NCBI GenBank assembly: GCA_036265325.1
Contig: DATAPH010000029.1
Coordinates: forward strand, 46,227-110,226
Direction: 5' to 3'
From: AC-51 sp036265325
GTDB taxonomy: Bacteria; Actinomycetota; UBA4738; HRBIN12
Length of the DNA stretch: 64,000 nucleotides
Shown: piece by piece, positions 51,694 through 61,107 of the stretch
How the letters are laid out: every line of letters begins with the position of its first letter
Position numbering within the stretch: the first letter of the stretch is position 1
Position numbers and translations under genes: made by a program
The notes under the pieces: model-generated
The model's input: the letters and a program-made list of their open reading frames with translations, nothing else
Databases searched by the model: none
What the model was told of the DNA's origin: nothing

Positions 51694-51863
51694 GCGACGG
51701 CAAGGGATGGTTGCCTGCGCCCGTTCTCATGGTCGTCGGCGGCGCACTCGGAGCGGCGATCGGCTCGAGCGGCGGTCGCAACGCGACCGGGTTCGCGGCG
51801 GGACTCGTGCTGGGCGCTGCGCTCGGGTGGGCGGCGTCGTTGATCCGCGGGCGCAAGCCCTGA
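51690..51863 (+). CDS. 57-residue glycine-rich membrane protein
   Basis: Starts VSDGKGWLPAP with two hydrophobic segments: VLMVVGGALGAAIG and FAAGLVLGAALGWAASLI, both with GxxxG spacing typical of helix packing, then RGRKP. The GTG overlaps the upstream stop (GTGA), so it is made together with the desulfurase-like protein and could anchor it. No family recognised. Confidence 0.65.
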   Translation: MSDGKGWLPAPVLMVVGGALGAAIGSSGGRNATGFAAGLVLGAALGWAASLIRGRKP

Positions 51864-51867
51864 CGGA

Positions 51868-52875
51868 TCAGACCGTCCAGGTGTCGCCGCCGGTGAGCAG
51901 CGCCTCGAGGTCGCCGTCGCCCGAGCGCTCCCGCGCCCGCGCGATCTGGTCGTGCACGGCCTCGCCGTAGGTCGCGCGCTGCACCTCGCGGAACACCCCG
52001 ATGCACGTCGGCTCCGTCGGCCCTTGCGACAGGTGCGCGAGGGTGAACGCCAAGGACGGCGGTCCGTGCACGTCGTGCGTGATGATCTGCGCGGGGTCCG
52101 TGTCGGCCACCGCTGCGATCTCGAGCCGGCCGTTCGCCGCCAGTCGCACGCACCTGGTGCCACCGTCAAAGACGATGGGCTCACCGTGCACGAGCCGGAT
52201 CTGGTTGTGCGGCCCCTCGGTCTTGTCGCGAAGCAGGTCGAACGCACCGTCGTTGAACACGTTGCAGTTCTGATAGATCTCGACGAACGCCGCACCGGGA
52301 TGCTCCGCTGCCTGACGAAGTACGTCGGTCAGGTGCTTCCGGTCGTTGTCGATGGTGCGCGCGACGAACGTCGCCGCGGCGCCGAGCGCGAGCGCCACGG
52401 GGTCGAACGGCCGGTCCACCGAGCCGAACGGCGTCGACTTGGTGACCTTCCCGACCTCGGAGGTCGGCGAGTATTGGCCCTTGGTGAGCCCGTAGATCTG
52501 GTTGTAGAACATCAGGATCTTCAGGTTGACGTTGCGGCGGAGCGCGTGGATCAGGTGGTTGCCGCCGATCGACAGCGCATCGCCGTCGCCGGTGACCACC
52601 CAGACGGTGAGATCCGGGTTCGCCGTCGCGACCCCGGTCGCCAGCGCCGGCGCGCGACCGTGGATCCCGTGGAAGCCGTACGTGTCCATGTAATAGGTGA
52701 ACCGGCCGCTGCAGCCGATCCCCGAGATGAACACCGTGTTCTCCGGCGCCACGCCGAGCTCCGGCATGAACGACTGGACGGCGGCCAAGATCGCGTAGTC
52801 CCCGCACCCCGGGCACCACCGCGGCTCCTGGTCGGAGGTGAAGTCCTTCTTGCTGCGCTCGAGCGTGTCAGCCAC
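51868..52875 (-). CDS. korB: 2-oxoacid:ferredoxin oxidoreductase beta subunit
   Basis: 335 residues. WCPGCGDYAILAAVQ and GIGCSGR are the Fe-S/TPP entry motifs, and GDGDALSIGGNHLIHALRRNVN is the thiamine-diphosphate-binding region. With KorA it oxidises 2-oxoglutarate (or a related 2-oxoacid) to an acyl-CoA and CO2, reducing ferredoxin. The GTG at 52875 has GGAGG 6 nt upstream and overlaps the korA stop by 8 bp. The KorAB pair is a common substitute for 2-oxoglutarate dehydrogenase in actinobacteria. Confidence 0.91.
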   Translation of the reverse strand: MADTLERSKKDFTSDQEPRWCPGCGDYAILAAVQSFMPELGVAPENTVFISGIGCSGRFTYYMDTYGFHGIHGRAPALATGVATANPDLTVWVVTGDGDALSIGGNHLIHALRRNVNLKILMFYNQIYGLTKGQYSPTSEVGKVTKSTPFGSVDRPFDPVALALGAAATFVARTIDNDRKHLTDVLRQAAEHPGAAFVEIYQNCNVFNDGAFDLLRDKTEGPHNQIRLVHGEPIVFDGGTRCVRLAANGRLEIAAVADTDPAQIITHDVHGPPSLAFTLAHLSQGPTEPTCIGVFREVQRATYGEAVHDQIARARERSGDGDLEALLTGGDTWTV

Positions 52876-54703
52876 GGAGCGCCTCCTCGATCGCATCGTC
52901 GAGCTCGTCTGCCCACAACGGCCGGCCCTGGACGCGGGAGAACGACCGCGCGTCGACGAGGAACCTGCCGCGGATCAACAACGCGAGCTGGCCCTCGTTG
53001 ATCTCGGGGATCAGCACGCGCGGATAGCGGCGCAGGACGTCACCGGTGTTGGACGGCAGCGGATTGAGCCACCGCAGGTGGGCATGGGCGACCTTCTCAC
53101 CGTCGTCGCGCGCGCGGCGGACGGCGGCACGGATCGAGCCGGCCGTCGAGCCCCATCCGAGCACGAGTAGCTCGGCGTCACCGGTCGCGTCGTCGACCTC
53201 GAGCTTCGGCAACGACGCGGCGATCCCGGCCACCTTCTCGCGTCGCAGGTCGGTCATCCGCTCATGGTTCTCGGCGTCGTAGCTGATGGAGCCCGTCACG
53301 TTCTCGCGCTCGAGACCGCCGATCCGGTGCTGCAGGCCGGGCGTCCCCGGGATCGCCCACGGCCGGGCGAGGTCGTCGTTCCGCGCGTACGGGTGGAACC
53401 CCGCGCCATTCGGCTGCGCGAAGTGCGGGTCGATGCCTTCGATGGCCGACACATCGGGCAGCCGCCAGGGCTCCGAGGAATTCTGCAGGAACGAATCCGA
53501 CAACACGATGACCGGCGTGCGATACCGGATCGCGACGCGAGCGGCATCGATCGCGACCTCGAAGCAGTCGGAGGGCGAGGACGCCGACACGATCGGGATC
53601 GGCGACTCGCCGTGGCGCCCGAACATCGCGGCGAGCAGGTCGCCCTGCTCGGTCTTGGTTGGCATGCCGGTGGAGGGCCCCGCGCGCTGGACGTCGACGA
53701 TCAGCATGGGCAGTTCGGTGATCACCGCGAGCCCGATCGTCTCTTCCTTGAGGTCCAAACCGGGGCCGCTCGTCCCCGTGACGGCGAGTTGGCCCGTGAA
53801 CGCGGCGCCGAGCGCCATGTTGGCCGCCGCGATCTCGTCCTCGGCCTGCACCGTGATGACGCCGAAGTGCTTGTGTCGCGACAGCTCGTGCAGCAGGTCG
53901 GAAGCCGGGGTGATCGGATAGCTCGCGTAGAACAACGGCAGGCCCGACGCGCGCGAGGCCGCGATCAGGCCCCACGCGAGCGCCTGCGCGCCCGCGACGT
54001 TGCGGTAGGTGCCGGGCTCCGCGGGCGCCGCCTTGACCTCGACGCGGTGCGCGAAGAGCTCCGTCGTCTCCCCGAAGTTGTAGCCCGCGTTGAACGCGGC
54101 GACGTTCGCGTCGAGGATCTCGGGCTTCCCGCCGAACTTCCGCTCGAGCCACTCCAGCGTCGGGGCGGTGGGCCGGTCGTACATCCAGGACACGAGCCCG
54201 AGCGCGAACATGTTCTTCGCCCGCTCGGCCTCCTTCTTGCCCACGCCCACCGGCTCGACCGCCCGCACGGTGATCGACGTCATCGGCACGGAGTAGACCT
54301 GATATCCGTCGAGGGTCCCGTCGGCGCGAGGGTCGGTCTCGTACCCCGCTTTGTCGAGGTTCCGCTTCTGGAACGCGTCCTCGTTGAGGATGAGCGTGCC
54401 GCCCCGGATGACCGTGGAGAGATCCGCCTTGAGCGCGGCGGGGTTCATCGCGACCAGCACGTCGGCGTGATCGCCGGGCGTGGTCACGTCCGTCGACGCG
54501 AACTGGATCTGGAACGCGGAAACGCCGTGGACCGTACCCGCGGGCGCCCGGATCTCCGCCGGGAAGTCCGGCAGGGTCGCCAGGTCGTTGCCCAGCAGGG
54601 CGGTGGCATTCGTGAACCGGTCCCCCGTGAGCTGCATCCCGTCGCCGGAATCGCCGGCGAACCGGACGACGACTCGCTCTCGTTCTTCGACGGTGATGCT
54701 CAT
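52868..54703 (-). CDS. korA: 2-oxoacid:ferredoxin oxidoreductase gamma-alpha fusion subunit
   Basis: 611 residues. The first 190 are the gamma domain (VRFAGDSGDGMQLTGDRF, then PAEIRAPAGTVHGVSAFQI); the rest is the alpha domain (ISASRASGLPLFYASYPITPASDLLHELS, GTSGPGLDLKEE, DVQRAGPSTGMPTKTEQGDL). The fusion and order match mycobacterial KorA. Fed by ferredoxin, the pair could also run the reductive TCA step, but the window gives no evidence. It is divergent from the aldo/keto reductase. Confidence 0.92.
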   Translation of the reverse strand: MSITVEERERVVVRFAGDSGDGMQLTGDRFTNATALLGNDLATLPDFPAEIRAPAGTVHGVSAFQIQFASTDVTTPGDHADVLVAMNPAALKADLSTVIRGGTLILNEDAFQKRNLDKAGYETDPRADGTLDGYQVYSVPMTSITVRAVEPVGVGKKEAERAKNMFALGLVSWMYDRPTAPTLEWLERKFGGKPEILDANVAAFNAGYNFGETTELFAHRVEVKAAPAEPGTYRNVAGAQALAWGLIAASRASGLPLFYASYPITPASDLLHELSRHKHFGVITVQAEDEIAAANMALGAAFTGQLAVTGTSGPGLDLKEETIGLAVITELPMLIVDVQRAGPSTGMPTKTEQGDLLAAMFGRHGESPIPIVSASSPSDCFEVAIDAARVAIRYRTPVIVLSDSFLQNSSEPWRLPDVSAIEGIDPHFAQPNGAGFHPYARNDDLARPWAIPGTPGLQHRIGGLERENVTGSISYDAENHERMTDLRREKVAGIAASLPKLEVDDATGDAELLVLGWGSTAGSIRAAVRRARDDGEKVAHAHLRWLNPLPSNTGDVLRRYPRVLIPEINEGQLALLIRGRFLVDARSFSRVQGRPLWADELDDAIEEALRG

Positions 54704-54806
54704 CGGGCGGTGCGGGTCAGCTCCTCACATCGGGGGTCGGGGCCGTCGAAACACAGCGTACTGCCGCCCCGGGCCGAACGACCGCAACTGTGCTTGTATC
54801 CACGAC

Positions 54807-55724
54807 ATGCGAACACGACGGCTCGGTGCGAATGGTCCGGAGATCTCGGTGATCGGCCTCGGTGCCTGGGAGGCCGGCGGCGACGCCTGGGGCGCGAACC
54901 CGGCCGACGACGACGTCGTCCGCGCCTTCCACGCAGCGTTCGATGCGGGGATCACCTGGGTCGACACCGCCGAGGTCTACGGCTCCGGTGAATCGGAGCG
55001 TCTGGTCGGCAAGGCGCTCGACGGCCGCCGCGACGATGTCGTCGCGGCCTCCAAGGTGGCGCCCGCCCCCGAGGGATCCGGATTCCGGCCCGAGGCGGTC
55101 AAGGCCGCGTGCGATGCGTCCCTCGGACGCCTCGGGATCGATGCCCTGGACCTCTATCAGCTGCATTGGCCGGATGAGACCGGCGTGCCCATCGAGGACA
55201 CCTGGGGCGCGATGGCGGAGCTCGTGTCCGCCGGCAAGACGAAGGCGATCGGCGTCTCGAACTTCGACCAGGACCTGCTCGAGCGGTGTCTGCCGATCCA
55301 CCACGTCGACTCGCTCCAGCAGGAGTTCTCGATGCTGGCGCTCGACGACCGTGCATTGATCCGCTGGTGCGGCGAGAACGGCATCGGCGTCGTCACGTAC
55401 TCGCCGCTCGGTGTCGGGTTCCTGACGGGACGGTACACGCGAGCCGACGCCGAGAAGATCGACGACTGGCGAAGCGGCAACGAATGGACCACGCCCGAGC
55501 AGCTCGACGAGACGTTCCGGGTGGTCGACGGCCTTCGACCGATCGCCGAGCACGCCGGCATGTCGATGGGCGAGCTCGCGCTCGCGTGGAACATCGCGCA
55601 GCCCGGCGTCACGGCCGCGATCGCCGGCAGCCGAAGCGGCGAACACCTCCGTGCGAACGCCTCGGCGGGCGATCGGAGGCTCGAGCCTGAGGTGCTTGAC
55701 GAGATCGAGGCGTTGCTCGGCTAG
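54807..55724 (+). CDS. aldo/keto reductase
   Basis: 305 residues with a TIM barrel. The catalytic tetrad is in VDTAEVYGSGESE (Asp and Tyr), ASKVAP (Lys) and YQLHWPD (His); GVSNFDQDLLER and the C-terminal AIAGSRSGEHLRANA bind NADPH. It is similar to YajO/perakine-reductase-like actinobacterial enzymes. The substrate is unknown. The stop overlaps the convergent cyclic-nucleotide-binding gene by 4 bp. Confidence 0.9.
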   Translation: MRTRRLGANGPEISVIGLGAWEAGGDAWGANPADDDVVRAFHAAFDAGITWVDTAEVYGSGESERLVGKALDGRRDDVVAASKVAPAPEGSGFRPEAVKAACDASLGRLGIDALDLYQLHWPDETGVPIEDTWGAMAELVSAGKTKAIGVSNFDQDLLERCLPIHHVDSLQQEFSMLALDDRALIRWCGENGIGVVTYSPLGVGFLTGRYTRADAEKIDDWRSGNEWTTPEQLDETFRVVDGLRPIAEHAGMSMGELALAWNIAQPGVTAAIAGSRSGEHLRANASAGDRRLEPEVLDEIEALLG

Positions 55725-56230
55725 TCGCGGAGGTCGCCGCCATCGCGCTGGACCTCACGCATCCGGCGGACGATCCCATCCAGGAGCTTGAGCGTCAGGC
55801 TCGGCTCTTCCCGGAGCAGATCGCGCAGCGTGTGCCGGAACAGGCGGAGCACGCGCATCGGAGTCTCGGCCATCACGGTCGCCGACCTCGGACCACCATC
55901 GAGCGTCGAGAGCTCGCCGAAGAAGTCGCCGGGCAGAACCTCGCCCACCTTGCGGCCGCGTCTCGTCACCTTGCCGCGCCCGTTCAAGACGACGAACAGC
56001 GTCTCGCCGAGCATGCCTTCCTCGACGATCGGCTCGCGGGGCTCGAACGAGAGCTCGTCGCTCTGGCTCGCGAGCCGCTTGAGGTGCTTGGCGGAGAACC
56101 CGGCGAACAGCGGGACCGCCGCGAGCGACTGCGCGTTCTGGCGCACCGTCCGCCGGGGCAGCTGCTCGGGCAGGGGGGTCCCGAGCCGTCCGCCTCCGCG
56201 GCCGAGCATGTCCGCCGCTCCCTGACTCAT
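55721..56230 (-). CDS. cyclic-nucleotide-binding domain protein without HTH
   Basis: 169 residues. An N-terminal helix (LAAVPLFAGFSAKHLKRLA) leads into the cNMP-binding barrel; GDFFGELSTLDGGPRSATVMAET is the phosphate-binding cassette with the Glu and Arg used for cAMP or cGMP. The protein ends at a C-helix and has no DNA-binding domain, so it is a stand-alone sensor rather than a Crp-type regulator. The partner is unknown. Confidence 0.82.
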   Translation of the reverse strand: MSQGAADMLGRGGGRLGTPLPEQLPRRTVRQNAQSLAAVPLFAGFSAKHLKRLASQSDELSFEPREPIVEEGMLGETLFVVLNGRGKVTRRGRKVGEVLPGDFFGELSTLDGGPRSATVMAETPMRVLRLFRHTLRDLLREEPSLTLKLLDGIVRRMREVQRDGGDLRD

Positions 56231-56340
56231 CCCGCGAAGCCTACCCCGGGGCGATGGCGGCGTGCCAAGCGGCTCGCGTCGCGGCGCATCCCGCTCGATG
56301 GATCCGGCAACGGCCGAACCCTCCGGTAGTCTCGACTGAC

Positions 56341-59300
56341 ATGGTGGTCGACGTCCGTAACAGGCTCGAACAGCTCCTCGCCGAGCGCATCGTGGTGCTC
56401 GACGGGTCCTGGGGCGTGCTGCTGCAAGGCTGGGGCCTCGACGAGGCGGACTTCCGGGGGAACCGGTTCGCCGATCACGCCAAAGACGTGAAGGGCGACC
56501 CCGACCTGCTCAACCTCACCCGGCCGGACATCGTCGCGTCGGTCCACGACGCCTACTTCGAAGCCGGCGCCGACATCACCACCACCAACACCTTCACCGC
56601 GACCTCGATCGGTCAGGGCGACTACGGGCTGCAGGATGCCGTGCGCGACATGAACCTCGAGGGCGCCCGGCTGGCCCGCGCGAGCGCAGATCGCCATGGC
56701 GGCCTCGTCGCCGGGTCGGTCGGACCGCTGAACGTGACGCTGAGCCTCTCCCCCAAGGTCGACGACCCAGCGTTCCGGACCGTCAGCTTCGACCAGGTCT
56801 ACGAGTCCTACGCCGAGCAGATCGCGGCGCTGCGAGACGGCGGCGCCGACCTCCTGCTCATCGAGACGATCTTCGACACGCTGAACGCGAAGGCGGCGGT
56901 CGCAGCCGCGCTGGACGTCGCGCCCGAGCTGCCACGGTGGATCTCCGTGACGATCGTGGACAAGAGCGGGCGCACGCTATCCGGGCAAACCGTCGAGGCG
57001 TTCTGGACCTCGGTCGAGCACGCCGACCCGGCGATCGTCGGCGTCAACTGCTCGCTCGGCGCGCGCGAGATGCGGCCGTCGGTCGAGGCGCTTGCCCGCG
57101 TCGCGCCCGTCCCGGTCGCGAGCTACCCCAACGCAGGATTGCCGAACGCCTTCGGCGGGTTCGACGAGACGCCCGAGATCACCAGCACGCTCCTGGGCGA
57201 GTTCGCGCATGCCGGCTTGGTCAACCTCGTCGGCGGGTGCTGCGGCACCACGCCCGAACACATCAAGATGATCACCGACGCGGTGCGCGACGTTCCGCCT
57301 CGCGAGCTGCCCGCGGCGTCGACCGTCACCTCGTTCTCAGGGCTCGAACCGTTCCGGATCACGCCGGAGACCGGATTCGTGATGGTCGGCGAGCGCACGA
57401 ACATCACCGGCTCGAAGATCTTCGCCCGGCTGATCGAGTCGGGCGACTTCGCGGCGGCCGTCGATGTCGCACGGCAGCAGGTCGAGAACGGCGCGAACCT
57501 GATCGACGTCAACATGGACGCCGACCTGATCGACGGCGAGGCGACGATGACGCGGTTCCTGAACCTCGTCGCGACCGAGCCTGAGATCGCCAAGGTCCCG
57601 GTGATGATCGACTCGTCGAAGTGGTCGGTCCTCGAGGCTGGCCTGCGCTGCATCCAGGGCAAGGGCGTCGTCAACTCGATCAGCCTCAAGGAAGGCGAGG
57701 ACGACTTCCTCGCGAAGGCGGCGACGATCCGACGCTACGGCGCGGCCGCGGTCGTGATGTGTTTCGATGAGAAGGGGCAGGCGGACACCGTCGAGCGCAA
57801 GGTGAAGATAGCCGAACGCTCGTACCGGTTGCTGATCGACCGCGCCGGGTTCGACCCGACCGATGTGATCGTCGACCCGAACATCCTCGCCGTCGCGACC
57901 GGCATCGAAGAGCACAACGAGTATGCGAAAGCATTCATCGACGCGACGCGCGAGATCAAACGACACTGCCCCGGCGCCAAGGTGTCCGGCGGCGTGTCCA
58001 ACCTGAGCTTCTCGTTCCGGGGCAACGACACGGTGCGTCGCGCGATGCACTCCGCGTTCCTGTACCACGCGATCGCCGCCGGCTTGGACATGGCCATCGT
58101 CAACGCCGGTCAGCTCGACGTCTACGAAGACATCGAGCCGGTGCTCCTCGAGCACGTCGAAGACGTCATCTTCAACCGGCGCTCCGACGCGACCGAGCGG
58201 ATGGTGACGTTCGCCGAGACGGTCAAGGGCGAGGGCGCGAAGACCAGAGAGGAAGACCTCTCCTGGCGCGACGCGCCCGTCGAGGACCGGCTCTCATACG
58301 CGCTCGTGCACGGGATCGACCGATGGATCGTCGAGGACACAGAGGAGGCGCGGGCGAAAGCGGAGCGACCGCTCGACGTGATCGAGGGTCCGTTGATGGA
58401 CGGCATGTCGATCGTCGGCGATCTGTTCGGCGCGGGCAAGATGTTCCTGCCGCAGGTCGTCAAGAGCGCGCGCGCGATGAAGAAGGCCGTCGCCCACCTC
58501 GAGCCGTACATGGAGGCCGAGAAGGCGGGCGGGGCGAACCAGGGCACCGTTGTGCTCTGCACCGTCAAGGGTGACGTCCACGACATCGGCAAGAACATCG
58601 TTGGGGTCGTGTTGGGCTGCAACAACTATCAGGTTATCGACCTGGGGGTGATGGTGCCGGCCGAGACCCTGCTCGACACGGCGGCCGAAGCCGGGGCGAG
58701 CCTCATCGGCTGCTCGGGGCTGATCACGCCATCGCTGGACGAGATGGTCGTCGTCGCCAAGGAGATGCAGCGCCGTGGGCTCGACACGCCGTTGCTGATC
58801 GGCGGCGCGACGACCTCACGCCAGCACACGGCGGTTCGGATCGCGCCCGCGTACGACCAGCCGGTGGTGCATGTCGTCGATGCCTCGCGCGTCGTCGGCG
58901 TCGCCTCGAACCTCCTCGACGAGAAACGTAAGCCCGGGTTCGACGAGCAGAACCGAGAGCTGCAGGCGAAGCTTCGGGCTCAGCACGAGGAGCGGCAGCG
59001 CACGCCGCTGCTCCCCTTGCGGATCGCCGCCGAGCGTCGGACCCCGATCACGTGGCGCGACGACGACGTCCCGGCCGCGCCGTTCACCGGGGCGCGCGTC
59101 GTCGAGCCAACGATCGCGGATCTGCGTGACGTGATCGACTGGACCTTCTTCTTCACCGCATGGGAGTTGAAGGGCTCCTTCCCGCAGATCCTCGATCACG
59201 ACGTGTACGGCGAACAGGCGCGCGAGCTCTTCGCCGACGCGCAGGAGCTGCTCGCGGAGATCGAGGCGGACGGATCGTTGCAGATCCGCGGCGCGTACGG

Positions 59301-59955
59301 TCTGTGGCCCGCCGCCAGCGAGGGCGAAGACATCGTGCTCGGCAACGGGGTCACGCTGCCGATGCTGCGTCAGCAGGCGGACCGCGGCGACGAGCCGAAC
59401 CGGTCGCTCGCCGACTTCGTCGCGCCGGTCGAGTCGGGGCTGGCCGATCACATCGGCGCGTTCGCCGTCACCGCCGGCCTCGGCGCCGACGATCTCGTGA
59501 AGCGCTACGAGGCGGAACACGACGACTACCGCGCGATCATCGTGAAGGCGCTCGCCGACCGGCTCGCCGAAGCGGCGGCGGAATGGCTCCATCACCAGGT
59601 GCGCCTCGCGTGGTACGCGCCCGACGAGTCGCTCACGAACGATGACCTGATCGGCGAGAAGTACCGTGGGATCCGGCCCGCGTTCGGCTATCCCGCATGT
59701 CCCGACCACTCCCTCAAGCGTCGCGTCTTCGACCTGCTTGAGGCGCGGGAGCTCGGTATGGACCTGACCGAGCACTGCGCGATGCTGCCCGCTGCAAGTG
59801 TCAGCGGGCTCTACATCCAGCACCCGGAGGCTCGGTACTTCAACGTCGGGCAGATCGGCAAGGACCAGGTCGAGGACTACGCGCGCCGGCTCGGTGAGAG
59901 CGCGCTCGAGGCCGAGCGCTGGCTCCGCCCGAACCTCGCGTACGATCCCGACTGA
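56341..59955 (+). CDS. metH: cobalamin-dependent methionine synthase
   Basis: 1204 residues with the four MetH modules in order. Homocysteine domain: zinc ligands Cys237 (GVNCSLG) and Cys300-Cys301 (GGCCGTT). Pterin domain: ERTNITGSKIFARLI and EDDF. Cobalamin domain: DVHDIGKNIV with the cobalt-ligating His747, and GCSGLITPSL. Activation domain: RPAFGYPACPDHSLK. It transfers the methyl of 5-methyl-THF to homocysteine. TAGTCT 8 nt before the ATG suggests a leaderless mRNA. No B12 riboswitch is visible upstream. Confidence 0.95.
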   Translation: MVVDVRNRLEQLLAERIVVLDGSWGVLLQGWGLDEADFRGNRFADHAKDVKGDPDLLNLTRPDIVASVHDAYFEAGADITTTNTFTATSIGQGDYGLQDAVRDMNLEGARLARASADRHGGLVAGSVGPLNVTLSLSPKVDDPAFRTVSFDQVYESYAEQIAALRDGGADLLLIETIFDTLNAKAAVAAALDVAPELPRWISVTIVDKSGRTLSGQTVEAFWTSVEHADPAIVGVNCSLGAREMRPSVEALARVAPVPVASYPNAGLPNAFGGFDETPEITSTLLGEFAHAGLVNLVGGCCGTTPEHIKMITDAVRDVPPRELPAASTVTSFSGLEPFRITPETGFVMVGERTNITGSKIFARLIESGDFAAAVDVARQQVENGANLIDVNMDADLIDGEATMTRFLNLVATEPEIAKVPVMIDSSKWSVLEAGLRCIQGKGVVNSISLKEGEDDFLAKAATIRRYGAAAVVMCFDEKGQADTVERKVKIAERSYRLLIDRAGFDPTDVIVDPNILAVATGIEEHNEYAKAFIDATREIKRHCPGAKVSGGVSNLSFSFRGNDTVRRAMHSAFLYHAIAAGLDMAIVNAGQLDVYEDIEPVLLEHVEDVIFNRRSDATERMVTFAETVKGEGAKTREEDLSWRDAPVEDRLSYALVHGIDRWIVEDTEEARAKAERPLDVIEGPLMDGMSIVGDLFGAGKMFLPQVVKSARAMKKAVAHLEPYMEAEKAGGANQGTVVLCTVKGDVHDIGKNIVGVVLGCNNYQVIDLGVMVPAETLLDTAAEAGASLIGCSGLITPSLDEMVVVAKEMQRRGLDTPLLIGGATTSRQHTAVRIAPAYDQPVVHVVDASRVVGVASNLLDEKRKPGFDEQNRELQAKLRAQHEERQRTPLLPLRIAAERRTPITWRDDDVPAAPFTGARVVEPTIADLRDVIDWTFFFTAWELKGSFPQILDHDVYGEQARELFADAQELLAEIEADGSLQIRGAYGLWPAASEGEDIVLGNGVTLPMLRQQADRGDEPNRSLADFVAPVESGLADHIGAFAVTAGLGADDLVKRYEAEHDDYRAIIVKALADRLAEAAAEWLHHQVRLAWYAPDESLTNDDLIGEKYRGIRPAFGYPACPDHSLKRRVFDLLEARELGMDLTEHCAMLPAASVSGLYIQHPEARYFNVGQIGKDQVEDYARRLGESALEAERWLRPNLAYDPD

Positions 59956-60038
59956 TCGTCGGCGCAGGCCCGGTATCGTCGAGCGGTAGGCCGGGCAGCG
60001 GATAGCGCGTTCGCGCACCCGTCGGTAGGGTGCTCCCA

Positions 60039-60677
60039 GTGAAGACCCTCACGCGTCCTCCCCAGACGCCGGTGCGGCCGCGTGCGGTCGCCGACGCTCC
60101 GCGCCGCTGGCCGCGTCGGCTCGCCGCGATCGCAACGGTCGTTGTGCTGATCGTCGCCGCCATCGCGGCGGTGTGGCTCTCGAACATCGAACCGCTCGCG
60201 ACCGGGCCGGTCACCTATTCCATCACCGAACACGGACTGCACGTCGAGCGGCGCGATGTCGACGCCCTCGGCGTGACGGGTACCGTGCAATCGCTCCCGA
60301 TGATCCGCGGCATGGTCTTCCGCTATCGCTTCTCGATCACGAATACCGGCCGCCTGCCGATCACGATCGTCGACGCCGGGTTCCCGCAGTCGCAAGGCAT
60401 CTCGACGCATGCCGTCCAGGCGAGCCCCTCGCTCGTGCAGAACCCCGGCGCCGGCTCGGGGTTCGGCCCCTTCGCACCGTTCCGGTTGTCCCCAGGGGAC
60501 GTCGCGGGATTGACGATGGAGGTCACGGTGCCGCGCGATGCCTGTTCCGCCCCCGGCTCGTTCACGTCCTGGTATCAGGAGCCCGTGACGTATCGGGTTT
60601 TGGGCGTCGTGCGCAACGCCACCGTCGAGACCGGGACGGAGATCCGCCTCGAGGGCACGGACGCGACGGCCTGCTAG
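60039..60677 (+). CDS. membrane-anchored exported protein
   Basis: About 212 residues. A basic Pro/Arg start is followed by one transmembrane helix (LAAIATVVVLIVAAIAAVWL) and an outside domain rich in beta strands with two cysteines (DAC...ATAC) that may form a disulfide. FRYRFSITNTGRLPITIVDAG resembles Ig-like, DUF-type exported domains. TAGGGT 7 nt before the GTG marks a leaderless start. Function unknown. A long-loop inverted repeat (GCCCGG/CCGGGC, 59968-59996) lies between metH and this gene. Confidence 0.65.
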   Translation: MKTLTRPPQTPVRPRAVADAPRRWPRRLAAIATVVVLIVAAIAAVWLSNIEPLATGPVTYSITEHGLHVERRDVDALGVTGTVQSLPMIRGMVFRYRFSITNTGRLPITIVDAGFPQSQGISTHAVQASPSLVQNPGAGSGFGPFAPFRLSPGDVAGLTMEVTVPRDACSAPGSFTSWYQEPVTYRVLGVVRNATVETGTEIRLEGTDATAC

Positions 60678-60678
60678 C

Positions 60679-60999
60679 TCAGTGGAACGAGTGCCCGCAG
60701 GCGCAGCCACCCTGGGCGGCAGGGTTGTCGATCGTGAAGCCCGTCTGCTCGAGCGAGTCGACGAAGTCGACGGTCGCCTGCGAGAGGTAGGGCACCGACA
60801 TCTTGTCGATCACGACGCGGACACCGTGCTGCTCGCCGAGCGTGTCCTTGTCCGAGGTCTGGTCGTCGAGGTACATCGCGTAGCGGAGGCCGGCACAACC
60901 GCCGGGTGAGACGGCCACCCGCAGCGCGATGTCGTCGCGGCCCTCCTCAGCGAGGAGCTCCTTCACCTTGGTTGCAGCGATCGGGGTGATTGTCAGCAT
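60679..60999 (-). CDS. erpA: Fe-S cluster insertion protein ErpA/IscA
   Basis: 106 residues, A-type carrier. The three conserved cysteines are in VSPGGCAGLRY and GGCACGHSF; FVDSLEQTGFTIDNP is the typical late segment. It receives Fe-S clusters and passes them to targets. The ATG at 60999 has GGAGG just upstream and a TACAAT hexamer lies about 33 bp before it. It is convergent with the exported protein, 1 bp apart. Confidence 0.92.
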   Translation of the reverse strand: MLTITPIAATKVKELLAEEGRDDIALRVAVSPGGCAGLRYAMYLDDQTSDKDTLGEQHGVRVVIDKMSVPYLSQATVDFVDSLEQTGFTIDNPAAQGGCACGHSFH

Positions 61000-61107
61000 C
61001 GATCCTCCGTCGGGGTTCCTACTCAAGAGATTGTAACCGGCGATGCACGCGAACTCTACCCACGCGGTCGGGTTCGCCTCCTCCCGGCGTTCCGCGTTGC
61101 GGTGGAA

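Noticed and set aside
56231..56340. B12 riboswitch before metH
   Set aside because: The gap is 110 bp and no B12-box or matching helices were seen; the promoter hexamer is too close to the ATG for a leader.
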